This document shows positions 1 through 11,638 of a stretch of DNA of 64,000 nucleotides, piece after piece. The notes under the pieces were generated by a model. That model was not told the origin of the DNA and made no database searches. It saw only the letters and a program-made list of their open reading frames with translations. Both the position numbers and the translations under genes were made by a program. Source of the DNA: Sphaerulina vaccinii (lineage: Eukaryota; Ascomycota; Dothideomycetes; Mycosphaerellales; Mycosphaerellaceae). The stretch covers positions 2,046,001-2,110,000 of the forward strand of contig JAKUDP010000004.1 of NCBI GenBank assembly GCA_022570795.1, in the 5' to 3' direction. Within the stretch, counting starts at the first letter, position 1; every line of letters starts with the position of its first letter.

Positions 1-356
1 TATTCCTCGGTGCGGTAGTCGTCGAAGCACAACTCTACGCGCTCTTGCCCAAGCTCCGTATCGTCTCTAACCACATGCGGCAGGACATATGGCAGATATA
101 TGATTGTGTCGATGTGCTTCGCGAAGAAGTCTGAGGATGTGATTTTGTCGAAATGAAGCACAGAGGTCTCGGTGAGAGAGACATATAGAGTCTTGAGCGC
201 GCCTCCTAGAAGGTCCACAACCACATCTTCCTGCTCCTTCCTAAAAACAGTTCTGAGCTTGAGTCGACTGCGAAGATTGAGATACGAAGCGACCGCTTGC
301 AGCATCTCGAGCGGGAGGTCGGTGAACATGTCTCGTGTTTCTGTCGTGGTCGCCAT
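1..356 (-). CDS. F-box-like protein, 3' part cut off by the window edge
   Basis: The reading frame opens at an ATG at 356 and stays open to base 1, giving about 118 residues with no stop. Residues 8-25 have the F-box opening pattern (FTDLPLEMLQAVASYL), followed by a basic stretch with LRTVFRKEQ. F-box proteins usually hand substrates to an SCF ubiquitin ligase; in fungi most members of this lineage-specific class have no assigned substrate. The rest of the protein, including any substrate-binding repeats, lies outside the window. No intron is needed in the visible part. The family call rests on a short motif and is moderate. Confidence 0.6.
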   Translation of the reverse strand, partial: MATTTETRDMFTDLPLEMLQAVASYLNLRSRLKLRTVFRKEQEDVVVDLLGGALKTLYVSLTETSVLHFDKITSSDFFAKHIDTIIYLPYVLPHVVRDDTELGQERVELCFDDYRTEE

Positions 357-1238
357 GATGGGTGGTGTCCGCATTCAGCGGCGTGGTGGCGGCAGTTTCT
401 TCGAGAGAGGTGGGTTGTCAGTGTTGTTGTGTTTGGTGGTTGGTGGCGAGAAATTTGAAGCTTTTGTGTGCGCACGCCAGACCCCTGCTTTACTTCGCTT
501 CACTTGCGGCCGATGCAGACCGTTCGTATGCAGGACTACCTCCTCAATCTTAGGAGCTCACCCTAGGAGCTCTTCACTTCGCTTCACTTGCAGCCGATGC
601 ACACTGTTCGTATGCAGCACTACCCCTTCAACCTCAGGAGCTCAGTCGACGTTGCGCTGGTTACAGACGACCCTAACGCCCCTACAGCAGCCTCTCTAGT
701 AACTCGATCGTCTACCACGGCTCCAAAGGTACAGTCACACCGCGATGCTCAACATTCTCAGATTCAGAGACATACGGAATCGGCCTTTCTTCTATCCCTC
801 AGTCTTTCTCGCACCGCAGCACCTCCGCAACTCCAGTAGCACAGCCAACGTCGCTGTTCTGAGATATAGCCATGTGATCGACCTCCTCTGCAGTATCCTC
901 TCCAGCAGCTCGATAGTCCACCACGCCTCTGGAGGCGGGTCCCGCTCGCGACGCCCCAAAATTTCGTTTGCAGAGATACCAGGGTCGGCCGTTCACTCTC
1001 CATAGTCTCGTAGGGTGCCACCTCATCTGAACGGCAGGCAGCTTCAGTTGAACATGACTTTCATACGGACATCTCTATGCTACTGCATTTCTATCTTCCC
1101 ACACCTCGCAATGCTCGCACAATTCCAATGCTGATGCTACTTGCTCGCCATGATATTACACCTTCTCAATGCAAAGCAGTTCTTTTAAACGCCTCTCACC
1201 ATGCATCTATACAACCATCCATGCTTGCGCTCTCCCAT
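357..1238. other. Intergenic, with a short direct repeat
   Basis: No convincing gene. Bases about 492-565 and 576-650 are two diverged copies of one 75 bp segment, period 84 bp, each holding ACTTCGCTTCACTTGC and ending near AGGAGCTCA. The rest is unremarkable and probably holds the 5' end of the F-box gene and the 3' end of the channel gene. Confidence 0.55.
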
Positions 1239-4228
1239 CTATCGGTCACCTGTCCTCCCGCGCCTGAAATAGTCATAACTCGTATCTTGTTCATAAGGAT
1301 CGTCGCCTGGTGTATCATCAGGCACATTGCCATATCTTACAGGGCCATAGCCGCCCAAGGCGCCAGGCGTGCTGGTACCCATTTGTGCAGAGTGATGCAC
1401 AAGGTTCTCTCTGCTCTGCTGTCGCGACATCTGCCCAAAAGGTCGCCCCATTGGTGACTCGCCACGCAGGTTTGATGGCGTTTGATGGTAGCCAGCTGGC
1501 ATGGTGTAGCCGGCCTCAGCTACTCGTGTCCGTGATGTCTCGCGAGAGACGCTGCCACTTCGGTCGTGGTAGTCAGAGTTCCCAGATGCTTCTCGCGAAT
1601 GACCATATTCGGAGTCCCAGGTGCCGGCTCTGGTGAGACCCGTGGCGATCGAGCTTGGTGTTCCTGGCCTGATGATATCGCCTGCTCGACCATACAACTC
1701 GCCGTCACCACCAGCTTCGTCTCGGAATTCAGGACGATTCTTGAAGTTCTCGAAGTCCATATTGTGCTCGTCCACTACCTCCCAACCAAGACTGTTCCTA
1801 TCTTGTGCTTTCTTGCCAGGGGCTTTAGCGTTCATGTTGTCCATGTAGACATCGCTGTAGCCGCCGGCAGTGGCACTCTCATCTGCCGACATGCGTCCAG
1901 TGTAGATCTGTTTCAAGAGGTGCTGACTCTTGGAAGAAACCATCGGTGTGATGAGTGGCTTGTACAGCACAGGATGGCCGAATCGAACACCAACTCTGTC
2001 ACCCTTGCGTTTCTTGCCATCTACCATCACGGCTTCATTCGCTTGCAGACCTTTGCCAGTCTGGTAGTAATGAATGTCATCGTCAAAGGTTTTGGCGCAG
2101 TAGAACTTAAAGCCGAGCAAGAGCACCGGCAGAGGAGCCAATGCTGCAAGCATGGGCCAGCGCACATCAAGGAAGCCTTGCGCCGCAAGTATCAGCGCAA
2201 TGATGATGTTGCCAAAGAAGGTCATGAAAAGAATCCTGTTGAAAATCGAGCGCCAGAACATGCCGCCAGATTCGTACTTGGTGATGAAGACGTACAGGAT
2301 GAGGTACTTCTTCATGAAGGAGTCCATCCAGAAATAGAACGCTGTCACTGCGAGTATCATCGGCTGGATCGTTGCGAAAGTAAGAGCCACTGTGGAGTAG
2401 AACAAGAAATAGTTGTAGTAGCCAGCATAATCGAAGGATTGTGGTGCAGAGAATTCGATCAGTGTCCGTGGCGTCGGAGACAGAAAGCGCCTGGCGTATG
2501 AATTCCAGATGAGTGTCCACAGTTGGCTGAGATCAACGGCAGCACCCAAATTGCGTTGCATTGTCCAAGTCATCCAGTACGTCGAAACGCCACAAAGCCC
2601 GGTCATTATCTGATTGAATGGCGCACTGTCTGCAAACGAGGCACCACCAACCAGACTCGCCACCCACTTCCAAACTGAAGCAAACAGCGAAAACACGATC
2701 AGATTATTGAACATGAAGAAGCTGTAGAGGTTGCGGAAGACGTGTCGCTCGCGGCTCGTTTTAGTGGTGTCTCCGGCCTTGATGCAAAGTTTCCGGAAGA
2801 TCGCGGGCAGATAGATGTAGAACGCTGTAGTGATTGCAGGAGCTGCCACACCCTGGACAATGGCCCACCAAGTGCTGTGGTTGATCAAGCTTGTTTTGAA
2901 CGCTGGCCATACAGCGCCGAGATTCGACAAGTTTGCTAAGAAGATAGCGATCATCATGTTTGGTGCGACCCAGGCCAGTGTGAGAACCCCGATCCACAGA
3001 CCGGCGACAAAATCGCGTCGCTTTCGTTGACTTTGAAGCAGATTCAAGTTCTTCCAGATGATCGCATTTGGTTTCGGCGCAAGTTGTATGACAGATCCTT
3101 GAGGTTTCTTTCCACGAGCTGCGTATGCCACACTATGCGCAGAAGTGATCTGCTCGTAGGAGGCAAACCCGTACGACATGGGATTGCGCTTGTCGACACT
3201 CTGCCGTACTTCTCGGATCTCGATCTCCAGGTCCTTGATACGTGCCGTGAGATACTCGATCGCGTCCACTTTCGACCCAGGAGGATAGGTTCCAAGAGAT
3301 TTGTCCTCCTTGTGTGGTTTGCACGTGGGTCTTTTAGCAGGCAATCGGTCTGGGTTCCTCAGGTATTTCGCCAAATGTACTTCAAGCTCGCGAACGCATT
3401 TTTCGTGCTGCTCTACCAAGTCTGGCAGAATCTTGACATTCCGGGCAATTGACGTTTTGGGCATGTCTGGTGTAGCCTTGACCTGATCCGTGATCCTCGC
3501 AATTCCCTCATCTGATCGCATCTCTTTCGGTATATCCGTGAGCAACAGTGTCCTGGCGTGTAGACTCCGCTGATAGTCCTCGCTGTCAAAATACTGCCTT
3601 CGCATAGTCGTGATAGCCCTGTAGTTTCTCCACAAGTAGAAGCAGATGACAATGTCGAATAGCCAAGCCACAACCGGATATGCCCAGAAGTTCTGGCTAG
3701 CATACATATACTGTGGCTGCATCTTGAGGTACCAGGACACGCCATCAGCATATCCCGACTTCGATGCTCCCATCAGGTTGACCGGTATAAGGATGCCGCA
3801 TCCTATCACGGCCAGAATTGTGAAGATGTCCCTCAGCATTCGAGCTACTCGCATGAAAACTGCGGCGTCCAGACCGACTGTTCTAAGCAAATCCGGCTCT
3901 TTTGTCTGTATCAATGGCTTGACCCATCCGAACAGACCCTTACCAATCGGTGGCGGCGCATGCTTCGAATCGGCGTACTTCGCTCGCGTAGCGTAGACAA
4001 CGCTATTATATGGTCGTAGGAAGGAGAAGAAGAGTGCTAAGACAATAGTCAATCCCAAGGAAGTGATGAGCGAGGCTACCACGGCTTTGGGTTGGATCTA
4101 TGGGTCACCGGATTAGCGTCTGACGATATGGAGTATGGACATTGAAGATAGAGGCTTACAGCTGTATTGAATGGATCTGAAAGACTTTGGAGGAAAGCTT
4201 TCGTGGCAACGGCGTCCCTCGTCGCCAT
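1239..4228 (-). CDS. CSC1/OSCA-type (DUF221, RSN1/PHM7 family) cation channel
   Basis: Two exons, 4228-4160 and 4097-1239, joined across a 62 nt intron (4098-4159, GTAAGC...ATAG), give 975 residues. The junction reads DPFNTA/IQPKAVVASLI, the usual N-terminus of the family, which decides the ATG at 4228. Domains in order: first TM helix about 28-52 and two more within 110-180 (RSN1_TM); a long charged cytosolic insert about 200-390 (PHM7_cyt); a seven-TM core about 395-700 with aromatic-rich helices (RSN1_7TM); then a roughly 275-residue hydrophilic tail rich in Gly, Ser, Arg and acidic residues. The family includes yeast Csc1 and plant OSCA, hyperosmolality- or tension-gated cation channels of the plasma membrane, related in fold to TMEM16. 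Specific gating is not visible. Family call is firm, exact paralogue is not. Confidence 0.92.
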
Positions 4229-5464
4229 CATTGGGCTCGCCATCGTAGCAGAAAGATCAGAGCTTTCTACGGGCGGCCCTGCGCGAGACTCGTGCTCTTG
4301 TACCAGTTGTCGTATCAGTGGCTATTCGCAGAGAACAAAGAGGCACAAAGATCGGAATTTTGCCGCCCGCTCGAGCTGCTGTACCTCTTCCCGCTCGATG
4401 TAACGACTGTGTCTGGCCCGATATCCAGAAGGTAGTCCAGAGAAGAGCTGTAAGAAGCTGTAGAAAGAAGAGTTCGAATGACAGAAGTAAGGAAGCAAGG
4501 AAATTCCTGATGATATCGGCTCAAGGTTTGTGAGCTGGCTAAAAGATACGAAGACAGATGGCAAGGTCCTGGAAAGCTGCGAAGAGACCCTGATGAGTGT
4601 GAAAAACTGTCTCTCGGTCGGAGCTGCTTCTGCTTCTGCTGCTGCACATGCCAGAATACAAATCTTCTCACAACACCTTGCCCAGCGCCTCGGATATTAT
4701 ATTGATGTCATTACCTCCTCTCTATATCCCCAACCGATCCTTGAAGCATTGAGGAGTAGCTCCACCGTATCAGGTACATACCATTCTGTTACCGCTTTGT
4801 ACCTGTGAGATTCTGGAACATAGAGTTTTGGGAAACACGCGTCGGCGGTTGAAAAATGGCCGTGTACTTCGTAGCTATTTCTGACGCGATGACACCATTC
4901 GTCCCAAGCTCGAGCAGACTAGAAGCATTTGAGACCTTCTATTCGTCGATCCGAGACTGTTTTGGCGGAGAGCAAGGAACGCGTCGGAGAGCGCGACAAG
5001 AGAAACACGAAAGACAGCTGACTTGAACTTGAATCAGGATGGTGATAAAGCCATTGGCGCTCTTGATACGCGCCTTCACTTCTTCTCAGCACAAATGAAA
5101 ATCTGTTTGAAACGGTGGAGAAGAGTGCTTGGGTATCACAAATGAAACTGCTCGTTCTCTGTCATAAAGCACGCATGTATAGTACATAAGCCATCCGTCT
5201 GCTGGCTCATCGTTGCTCGCGAATTCCTTGGTATCATCCCGTCCCCATCCCATTGAGAAGAAAGCAGAATCGCCACACTGTCGATTAACGCGCTTAGATC
5301 CAGCAGAAGCGCTAAAGTGCAGTGCACGATGGTACGCCTGCATCGCGCTCAGCTTTTTTCGAGCGTTTCTTGGAGGATTTCGAAGGCTGAGCAGCAAAGA
5401 TGTGGTCTCTCTAAGTCGCATCTGAGACGTGGGTTCCCTCCGCCGCATCTTTGACGTGGCGTTT
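4229..5464. other. Intergenic
   Basis: No supported gene. This is the promoter and 5' leader of the channel gene (4.2 kb side) and the 3' flank of NHP6 (5.46 kb side), both transcribed leftwards. No repeats or RNA genes seen. Confidence 0.5.
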
Positions 5465-5953
5465 CTAATCCTCGTCTTCATCTTCCTCCTCGGGTGCCTG
5501 GTTTGGTCAGTGAAAGTCATCTCGTGGGGTGGCACAATGTGCTTACAGCAGTGTATGCGGCCTTCTCCTCTTCGTATCGCTTCTTGTCAGCGGCAGCCTT
5601 GGCCTCATATGGTGCCTTCTGCTTCTCGTTCAAGGCCTTCCACCTCTCGCCGAGGAGCTTGCCAACCTCGCCTTCACAAAGTCAATTATAAGTACGCGCG
5701 CATCGATTAGTCGCATCTAAACTCACCGAACTTGATGCCAGGGTTTTCATCGCGGACCTTATCACGGGTGTCGTTGGCGAAGAACATGTAGGCAGAAAGA
5801 CCGCGCTTCGGCATGTTAGGGTCTGAAGGTATGCAGTCAGTAAGGTGAACAGCGCGACAGTGAGGTGAACAGATCCTCACCCTTCTTCTTCTTTCCGCCA
5901 TCAGCCTTAGCGCCCTTCTTGGCGGCGCGCGTGGTGGTCTTCTCCTTTGGCAT
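5465..5953 (-). CDS. NHP6: Nhp6-type single HMG-box chromatin protein
   Basis: Four exons: 5953-5881, 5822-5727, 5671-5547 and 5497-5465, with introns of 58, 55 and 49 nt. The product is 108 residues. A Lys/Arg-rich N-terminus (1-24) precedes an HMG box at about 25-98 that starts DPNMPKRGLSAYMFF and has the conserved FGEVGKLLGERWKAL helix and PYEAKAAADKKRYE helix. The C-terminus is a short acidic tail (EEEDEDED). Nhp6 binds and bends DNA without sequence preference and works with the FACT complex in nucleosome remodelling. Length and architecture match yeast Nhp6 (about 95-100 residues) with a slightly longer tail. All junctions keep frame and each falls within conserved residues, so the model is strong. 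Confidence 0.95.
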
Positions 5954-7261
5954 CTTTGCGGTGTGGCGGTGTGTGTTTTGCTTTGAGGATGTTAGTGGCC
6001 GATGCGATTTTGGTGGCGGTGATGAAAGTAAGTTGACGCGACCAGAAGTGCGGTGTTGGAAGTGATGCGCTGAAGTGTTTGTGATTGCGCGACTTTGAAG
6101 TGAGCTTTGTTGTTGTGAGCGTTGTTGTGAGCAGGCACGCGCAAAGCTGGGCAGCTGCCGGTCGCAACAACACCAGGTGCCAAAACGCGAACTGAGCTGA
6201 GAAACCACGCGGATGTGCTTTGGACTGACTTACTTCGACGGTTTTTCGATGCGAGAGTTGTCAAGGTTGTTGTGGTGTTGCTGTGTTTGCGCCGATTAGC
6301 TTGTGAAGAGATAAATGCTGGTATGTGTAAATAATTGAACGCGACTGTTCGTTGAGAAACGAGTGAAGGAAGGCGCGATGCGTTCCAAAACAACGTCTAT
6401 GAACGTCCAATCGCGTGCAGAACGCGTCAAAAGTTGTGTTGATGTTGTTGTGATCGAAGTTGGAGCTGGTGTATCGTTGCTGGGGTTTGAAACTCACAGG
6501 CAGTTCAGTTCAGTGCAGTTTGCTGTGAGGAAGAGGGAGACGAAGCTGTGAGGAACTTGGGGATGGGAAATGCTCTGAGCCCCCGCGAAGAAGTGCTGAG
6601 ATCTACTGAGGCTGGACTTACATCTCCCAAACGCTACGCTAATCAGGGCTGGCTATTGTTGACGCACATTCCGCTTCTCTACTTTCTCTTCTCCACTTTC
6701 TCCTGGGTCTTTCATACCCCTCCACCGTCGACTCCGACTTCTCGGTCATCAGATCTGTCTGGAAACACGTTGTACGATGACTCGAAGGGATCTTGTGTAC
6801 TCTACAATGTGTAGAGTGTACGCAGCAGTGTATAGCACGTGATGTAATGGCGACTCACGCCAGCGTCAGCCAGTTCGGCTTCTGTCTCCCGCGCCAAAAA
6901 CCCCTCTCTGCAGGCTGACCACACAACCTCCAAAGTTCCGCACCTCTGATTGCTGCTATGTAACACGATGCACAGCAACAGACGTAGCAACAAGATTGAC
7001 TATAACATTCGAAGACTCACTGCGGGTCTGGATACACCTGCGCACTTCCAAGAGTCATGAAAGCCTCGGGTCCTTTGGGCACCTACTCATAGCCTTTTGT
7101 GCTGCAGTTGTGCAAGCCACTGGCGCAGGTCCTTGCTGTGTGCTTGGTCGAATCCAGGGTTGTCGACCTTCCTGCGTTGCCTGTGATCCAGATTGTGCTC
7201 GCGAGCTGGGGCGAATGGCCTCCACCCAGGACTGTTAGGTCAGTAGGTTCCGGATACCTTC
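5954..7261. other. Intergenic
   Basis: No supported gene in 1.3 kb. The part next to NHP6 (about 5954-6550) is T/G-rich on the + strand, as expected for a long 5' leader of a highly expressed leftward gene. No repeat or RNA gene recognised. Confidence 0.5.
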
Positions 7262-9034
7262 TCAGTCGGCAAGCATAGCGAATGGATTCGAAGCCAGGTT
7301 GACATCTGCAGGCTGCGTCTTGTGCGTCTTTTTAGCCTTCTTACGCGACCTTGTCTGCTTACGGTCCTCCGCCTCATCTCGGTCCTCGCCAGCGAAGGTC
7401 AACAACAATGGCGCCATGGCCTCATGCCACATCGCCTGCTTCTGTCTTTGGTCCGTGCCGACTGCATTGGAGAAGAATGCGGCTATCCGTGGAAGACTGT
7501 GCAAATTACAATGTAGATCCGTGAAGGTGGCATCCTTATGGGCGACTTGGACAGCCAGCAATTGTTGCAGCATTCGGAACGAATAGTATGCTGCCTGGTA
7601 TTGAGCCGCCAGTTGGATTAGTTGCCACTTTCGTGGCTCCCTGTTGAGCACGATGTGTACAGCATCATCTTTGCTAGGCAAAGCAAGTCCTTCGTTGCAC
7701 AGATGGGTCAGTGTATGCTGCATAACAAGATAGCGCCAGCAGTCTTCTTGCTTCAGGCTATGTTCGCGGGCGGTATCTTCCAGACCTTGCTTCAAGAAGG
7801 ACATCAAACTAGTCGCTCTTGACACGCACTCCTGGATACCGAGGGGCTCAAGCAGTACTGCTGACATTCTCGCGCCACTTCGTCGATACTCCTGAACATT
7901 GGAGTCTGGCTGATCTTGTAACAGTATCGAGTAGGCCAGCAATCGAGTCTCGGCACCGACGTTCCACGCGGTCGACCTTGCAGGATCATCAGAGAGGAAA
8001 GGCAGGTAGACTCGCAGTGGCCCAGTCAGCTCGCCATTCATATGCAAACGCAGCTGATGCACGAGTTCTGACACTCTGGAATCTCGACCCGAGAGAGACT
8101 TCTTCAGGATGGGGTCACCGCGAATCTCTGCCAGCTCGCGACTTTCTGTGGTAGTGTCGAATTGCATAGCAAAGACTCGGAAGTCTTCGCGTTCATCAAG
8201 AGTAGAGTCTGCGGACAGTCGGAAGGCTTTCTCCAAGCTGCAGTAATGATCCAGCGACATGAAGAATGCAGGCTTGACCAAGCTCGGCACAGTTGCTTTC
8301 TCAAGCTCGATGATTCTGGCAGGTCGGTACTCATCACCTTGAAGAATCGTAGCTTTTCCGACCTGTGTGACCTCTAGATCGCGAAAAGGTACTATCCTTG
8401 TGCGCTTACAAGCCTCGTATACTATCAGGTCCGAGTCATCAGAGAAGATGGTGATAGAGGCGGCATTGTCAACAGGAATGGCCTCGGCTGCAGCGACGCA
8501 GAATGGGTCTGCTTCGCCGGGAACGATATATGTAACATCAGCATATTGGGCACTGCGAACAAGCTCCTCCACAACGGCAAAGACCAGGAATGGAGGTGGC
8601 GGCATGCTCTTCCTAGCAGAGCTGGTCAAAGATGAGAGACTTGTGCCTGAGAATTGCTTATATGCCTGGAGTCGTGCAATATAGTTCTGAAGTCGATCTA
8701 GACGAACTTCCTTCTTCGAGTCTGGTAGAGCGCCATCGAACAGGACGGCGTTGCTGAGAGTGTTATTAGTGTCTGCCGCCATGATTTGAATTTTATCAAC
8801 TCACATGCTGAAGCCAAACCCTCGCAACTTGTCAAGCCACGCGATTGTCGCGTTGGCACAGTCGCCATATGTGACAGATGACGACGATGAGCCGCAAAGT
8901 CCATAGTAGATGTAATGAGCGAGTCCCGGTCCATCAATGATAGCAACTCCGTGATCGGCAGGCGAGTCTGTGGTACCAAGTGTCGTTCTCGTGGCGTGGT
9001 ATCTCATGCGAGATCCGAAGCGTTGTATGCCCAT
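7262..9034 (-). CDS. Asteroid/XPG-like nuclease-fold protein
   Basis: Two exons, 9034-8805 and 8753-7262, around a 51 nt intron (8754-8804) with an ideal branch site ACTAATAAC; product 573 residues. Start chosen at MGIQRFG because XPG-family proteins begin with MGI/MGV. Residues 1-77 hold the N-terminal nuclease-like part (IIDGPGLAHYIYYGL, then WLDKLRGFGFSI). After the junction comes VLFDGALPDSKKEVR, and near 170-190 the acidic motif PGEADPFCVAAA followed by SDDSDLIVY, the XPG-I/asteroid signature. Many FEN1/XPG-type metal ligands have counterparts (DG, EAD, DDSD), but the protein lacks a clear helix-hairpin-helix domain. The C-terminus is basic (RSRKKAKKTHK). Asteroid homologues occur widely in fungi with little known function. 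Whether it cuts DNA or RNA cannot be told. Confidence 0.8.
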
Positions 9035-9482
9035 TTGACTTATGAGGTTACTTGGCGCACATTTCGGTATCTTGATCTGGTGTATGTTGGTTGTGTCCGA
9101 TTTCACTTCGCTGGCATCTGCAATTTCTGAATCGAATTCTTCGTCAGTCAACAGTGCTGTCCAGAAGGTACATGAAGTAGCGTAAAGGTTTGATCATTAG
9201 CGTGCGCGTCAACGTGCACAGATGCCGACTTTGTAATGTTGAAGATATGCGCATGTCGAGCAAGAAGAGAACGAGAGAAGGAAAGAGCAATCGAAGGTTT
9301 GCAACGTCTGGAATTTCGCCCCCCTCGCCCCACTTTTTCTGCCTTCGCATGAACATAACGGTCCTACTCATCCATACACCTAGAGTCGCCAAACTGTACT
9401 GCAGTAGTGATCGAATGGTTCCACCTTGGCCACAGTCTTCTCCCTGACAACATATACCCTAGCCATGAACGTTCCGCTTCAA
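9035..9482. other. Intergenic
   Basis: Promoter side of the asteroid-like gene and 3' flank of the next leftward gene. The frame of the asteroid-like gene stays open for 39 codons upstream of its chosen ATG but has no ATG there. Nothing else seen. Confidence 0.5.
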
Positions 9483-9893
9483 TCAGTCATCCAATGGTTC
9501 TTCCTTCACGGTAATCTCCTGCGTGACAACAACCTCCTTCTTGACGTTGGTAGCCTTCTGCTTGGCCCAGTCTTCCGCTGCCTTATGGAGCGATGCTTTC
9601 ATGCGTGCAATTCTCTCAGCACGGTGGGCTCTCTCCATTTCCGACTTGGTAGCCTTCTGTTTGGCCCAGTCCTCTGCTGCCTCGTGGAGCGATGCTTTCA
9701 TGCGTGCAATTCTCTCGGCTCTGTGGACTCTCTCGTCCTCCGCTGCCTTATGAAGCGATGCTTTCATGCGTGCAATTCTTTCGGCACTATGGGCTTTCTC
9801 CATTTCCGAGAGAAGTTGGTGGGAGGGTGTGGGCCGCGACTCTGGTGCCTCAGTCTCTTGCGAACAGCGAGGGATGGAGAACATCTGCCCCAT
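9483..9893 (-). CDS. Small protein of 11-residue-periodic helical repeats
   Basis: One exon, 136 residues, unrecognised. After a short N-terminus (MGQMFSIPRC; Gly2 and Cys10 could be lipidated, inference) come three near-identical helical repeats starting AERIARMKASLH at residues 37, 59 and 92. Their spacing is 22 and 33 residues (66 and 99 bp), both multiples of 11; repeat 1 lacks the middle 11-residue block WAKQKATKSEM present in repeats 2 and, in part, 3. Such 11-residue periodicity is typical of long amphipathic helices that lie on membranes or lipids or form coiled coils. The last residues (VKEEPLDD) fit a SUMO-acceptor consensus. Near-identity of repeats at DNA level argues for recent expansion. 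No catalytic motif. Real gene likely because the repeats preserve frame across both unit lengths. Confidence 0.6.
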   Translation of the reverse strand: MGQMFSIPRCSQETEAPESRPTPSHQLLSEMEKAHSAERIARMKASLHKAAEDERVHRAERIARMKASLHEAAEDWAKQKATKSEMERAHRAERIARMKASLHKAAEDWAKQKATNVKKEVVVTQEITVKEEPLDD

Positions 9894-10132
9894 GGTGCTG
9901 ATAGTTGCGATGTCTACCCTGTTCGGAGAAGTGATGGTCCAGAAAGCGAATGGTCCAGGAGACCTGGTGTTTGTGTTGTGGTTTGATCTGAAGCTGAATG
10001 CGCGTGAGAAGTCGGCTTTTTGTTAGCCCATCACCGTTTCACGTTTCTGCCTTCTTACCTTCATTCGAATGCCAGACACTTCAGGGCTAGCTTCCAGCAA
10101 GTTTTGACTCTGCATCACAGCTGTTGAGTACT

Positions 10133-11638
10133 TTACAACTTCGACCTGGTCATGCCTTGGACTCCTTTCACCTTTCGACCTCCAAGCTGTTTGTCCTCTA
10201 CGCCAAACTTTCTGAAGAGCGCCTGTGCACGCTTCTCCTGGACTTGCAGCCTCTCAATACACTCTTGGGCCCTCGCTCTGTTCTCGCGCTTGCCCATCTG
10301 TGCTAAATGTACCTCATCTGGCCCGTCTGCGATCCGGATCGTCCTGATGTGGGCCCACATGTTGGCGAGAGGTGTATCTTGACATACGCCCATCGCGCCA
10401 TGCGCCTGCACAGCGCGATCAATGACAGTACAGGCCATTGTCGGCACCAGGATTTTAGCTTGTGCAATCTCCACGAGTGCTGCCTTCGCGTCACCTTGAT
10501 CAATCTTGATTGCCGCATTCAACACGATGAGGCGGGCCGAGTCGATTTCGATGCGAGACTTGGCAACCCACTCAAGAAGCACTCCGTGTTCACGAAGTGG
10601 CTTGCCAAATGGCACCTTGCGATCGTCATTCAGGCGGGCAATCATCCATTCCAGCGCAACTTCAGCACTTCCGATGGCACGCATGGCGTGGTGGATTCGT
10701 CCAGGACCAAGACGGCCTTGCATGATCTCGTTTCCTTTGCCGAACCCTAGGAGCAGGTTAGATAGAGGGACACGGACGTTGGAGAACGTGATATGGCCAT
10801 GACCGTGTGGTGCACTATCATCAGGTTAGCTTTATTTGATTCATCGGGCGAGACAGACTTGCTCGTCATAGCCATATACGCTCAGCATCCGGTGGACAAT
10901 CAGGCCCTTCGCATTACTCGGAACCAAGACCATACTCTGGCGACCGTAACGGTCCTGGTTGTTTGGGTCACTAAGGCCCATGACAATGAAGATCTTACAG
11001 CGATCATCGCCAGCACCTGAGCTCCACCACTTGCTCCCGTTCAACACCAGCTCGTTGCCCTCCTTCCGAATGCTTAGGCTGATGTTAGAGCCGTCACTGC
11101 TTGCCTTGTCTGGCTCTGTCATCAAGAAGCCAGATCTGATATCTCCAGCAAGAAGAGGTGCCAGCCACGTCCTCTTCTGATCTGCTGTTCCATATCGGGC
11201 AATGACCTCCATGTTTCCAGTGTCCGGCGCGGCACAATTGCAGGCTTCAGAAGCTATCTTGCTTCGTCCAAGCAGTTCAGCCATTAAGCCATACTCAACG
11301 TTGGTGAAGCCACCAGCTCCTCCATATTTGTCGTATTCGTTGAGATTCGCGTAATGGTTCTTGGGCAAGAACATATTCCATAGCCCGAGCTTGCGAGCTT
11401 GATCTTTCAGGTCATCGAGAATGGAAGGATGCCCGTCCCATCGAGCATCACCAGTGCCAACTTGTGTGGCGTATACTTGATCGGCCGGGATGCACTCCTC
11501 GTTGACCCATTTCTCGATCGTGTCCAGAAATTTAGCAGCTCTTTCGCTCACGAACGGTCTCGCGATTGGTGGGACGCGTCCGGAGGCTGATGGTCGAGGA
11601 CCAGCGTTCGAGGTTGGAAGAGGAGGGGCGTTCGACAT
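10133..11638 (-). CDS. Peroxisomal acyl-CoA dehydrogenase (ACAD10/11-like)
   Basis: Two exons, 11638-10863 and 10814-10133, give 485 residues. The 48 nt intron (10815-10862) is of GC-AG type (GCAAGT...GATAG, branch GCTAAC); using it restores GYD/DAPHGHGHITFS, the conserved core, whereas the overlapping GT donor gives the wrong frame. The product has the ACAD fold: all-helical N-terminus (40-150), beta core with FLMTEPDKASSDGSN and LNGSKWWSSGAGD (FAD and substrate contacts), and C-terminal helices with GRIHHAMRAIGSAE and QAHGAMGVCQDTPLANMW. It ends in SKL, a canonical PTS1, and lacks a mitochondrial leader, so peroxisomal matrix is expected, with a role in the first step of beta-oxidation, producing H2O2 or passing electrons to ETF. 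Chain-length preference is unknown. Confidence 0.92.

Noticed and set aside
8771..8782. Alternative start of the asteroid-like protein at an ATG inside the intron
   Set aside because: That ATG lies within a 51-nt intron with a perfect branch site; splicing joins FGFSI to NAVLFDG, as the family requires.
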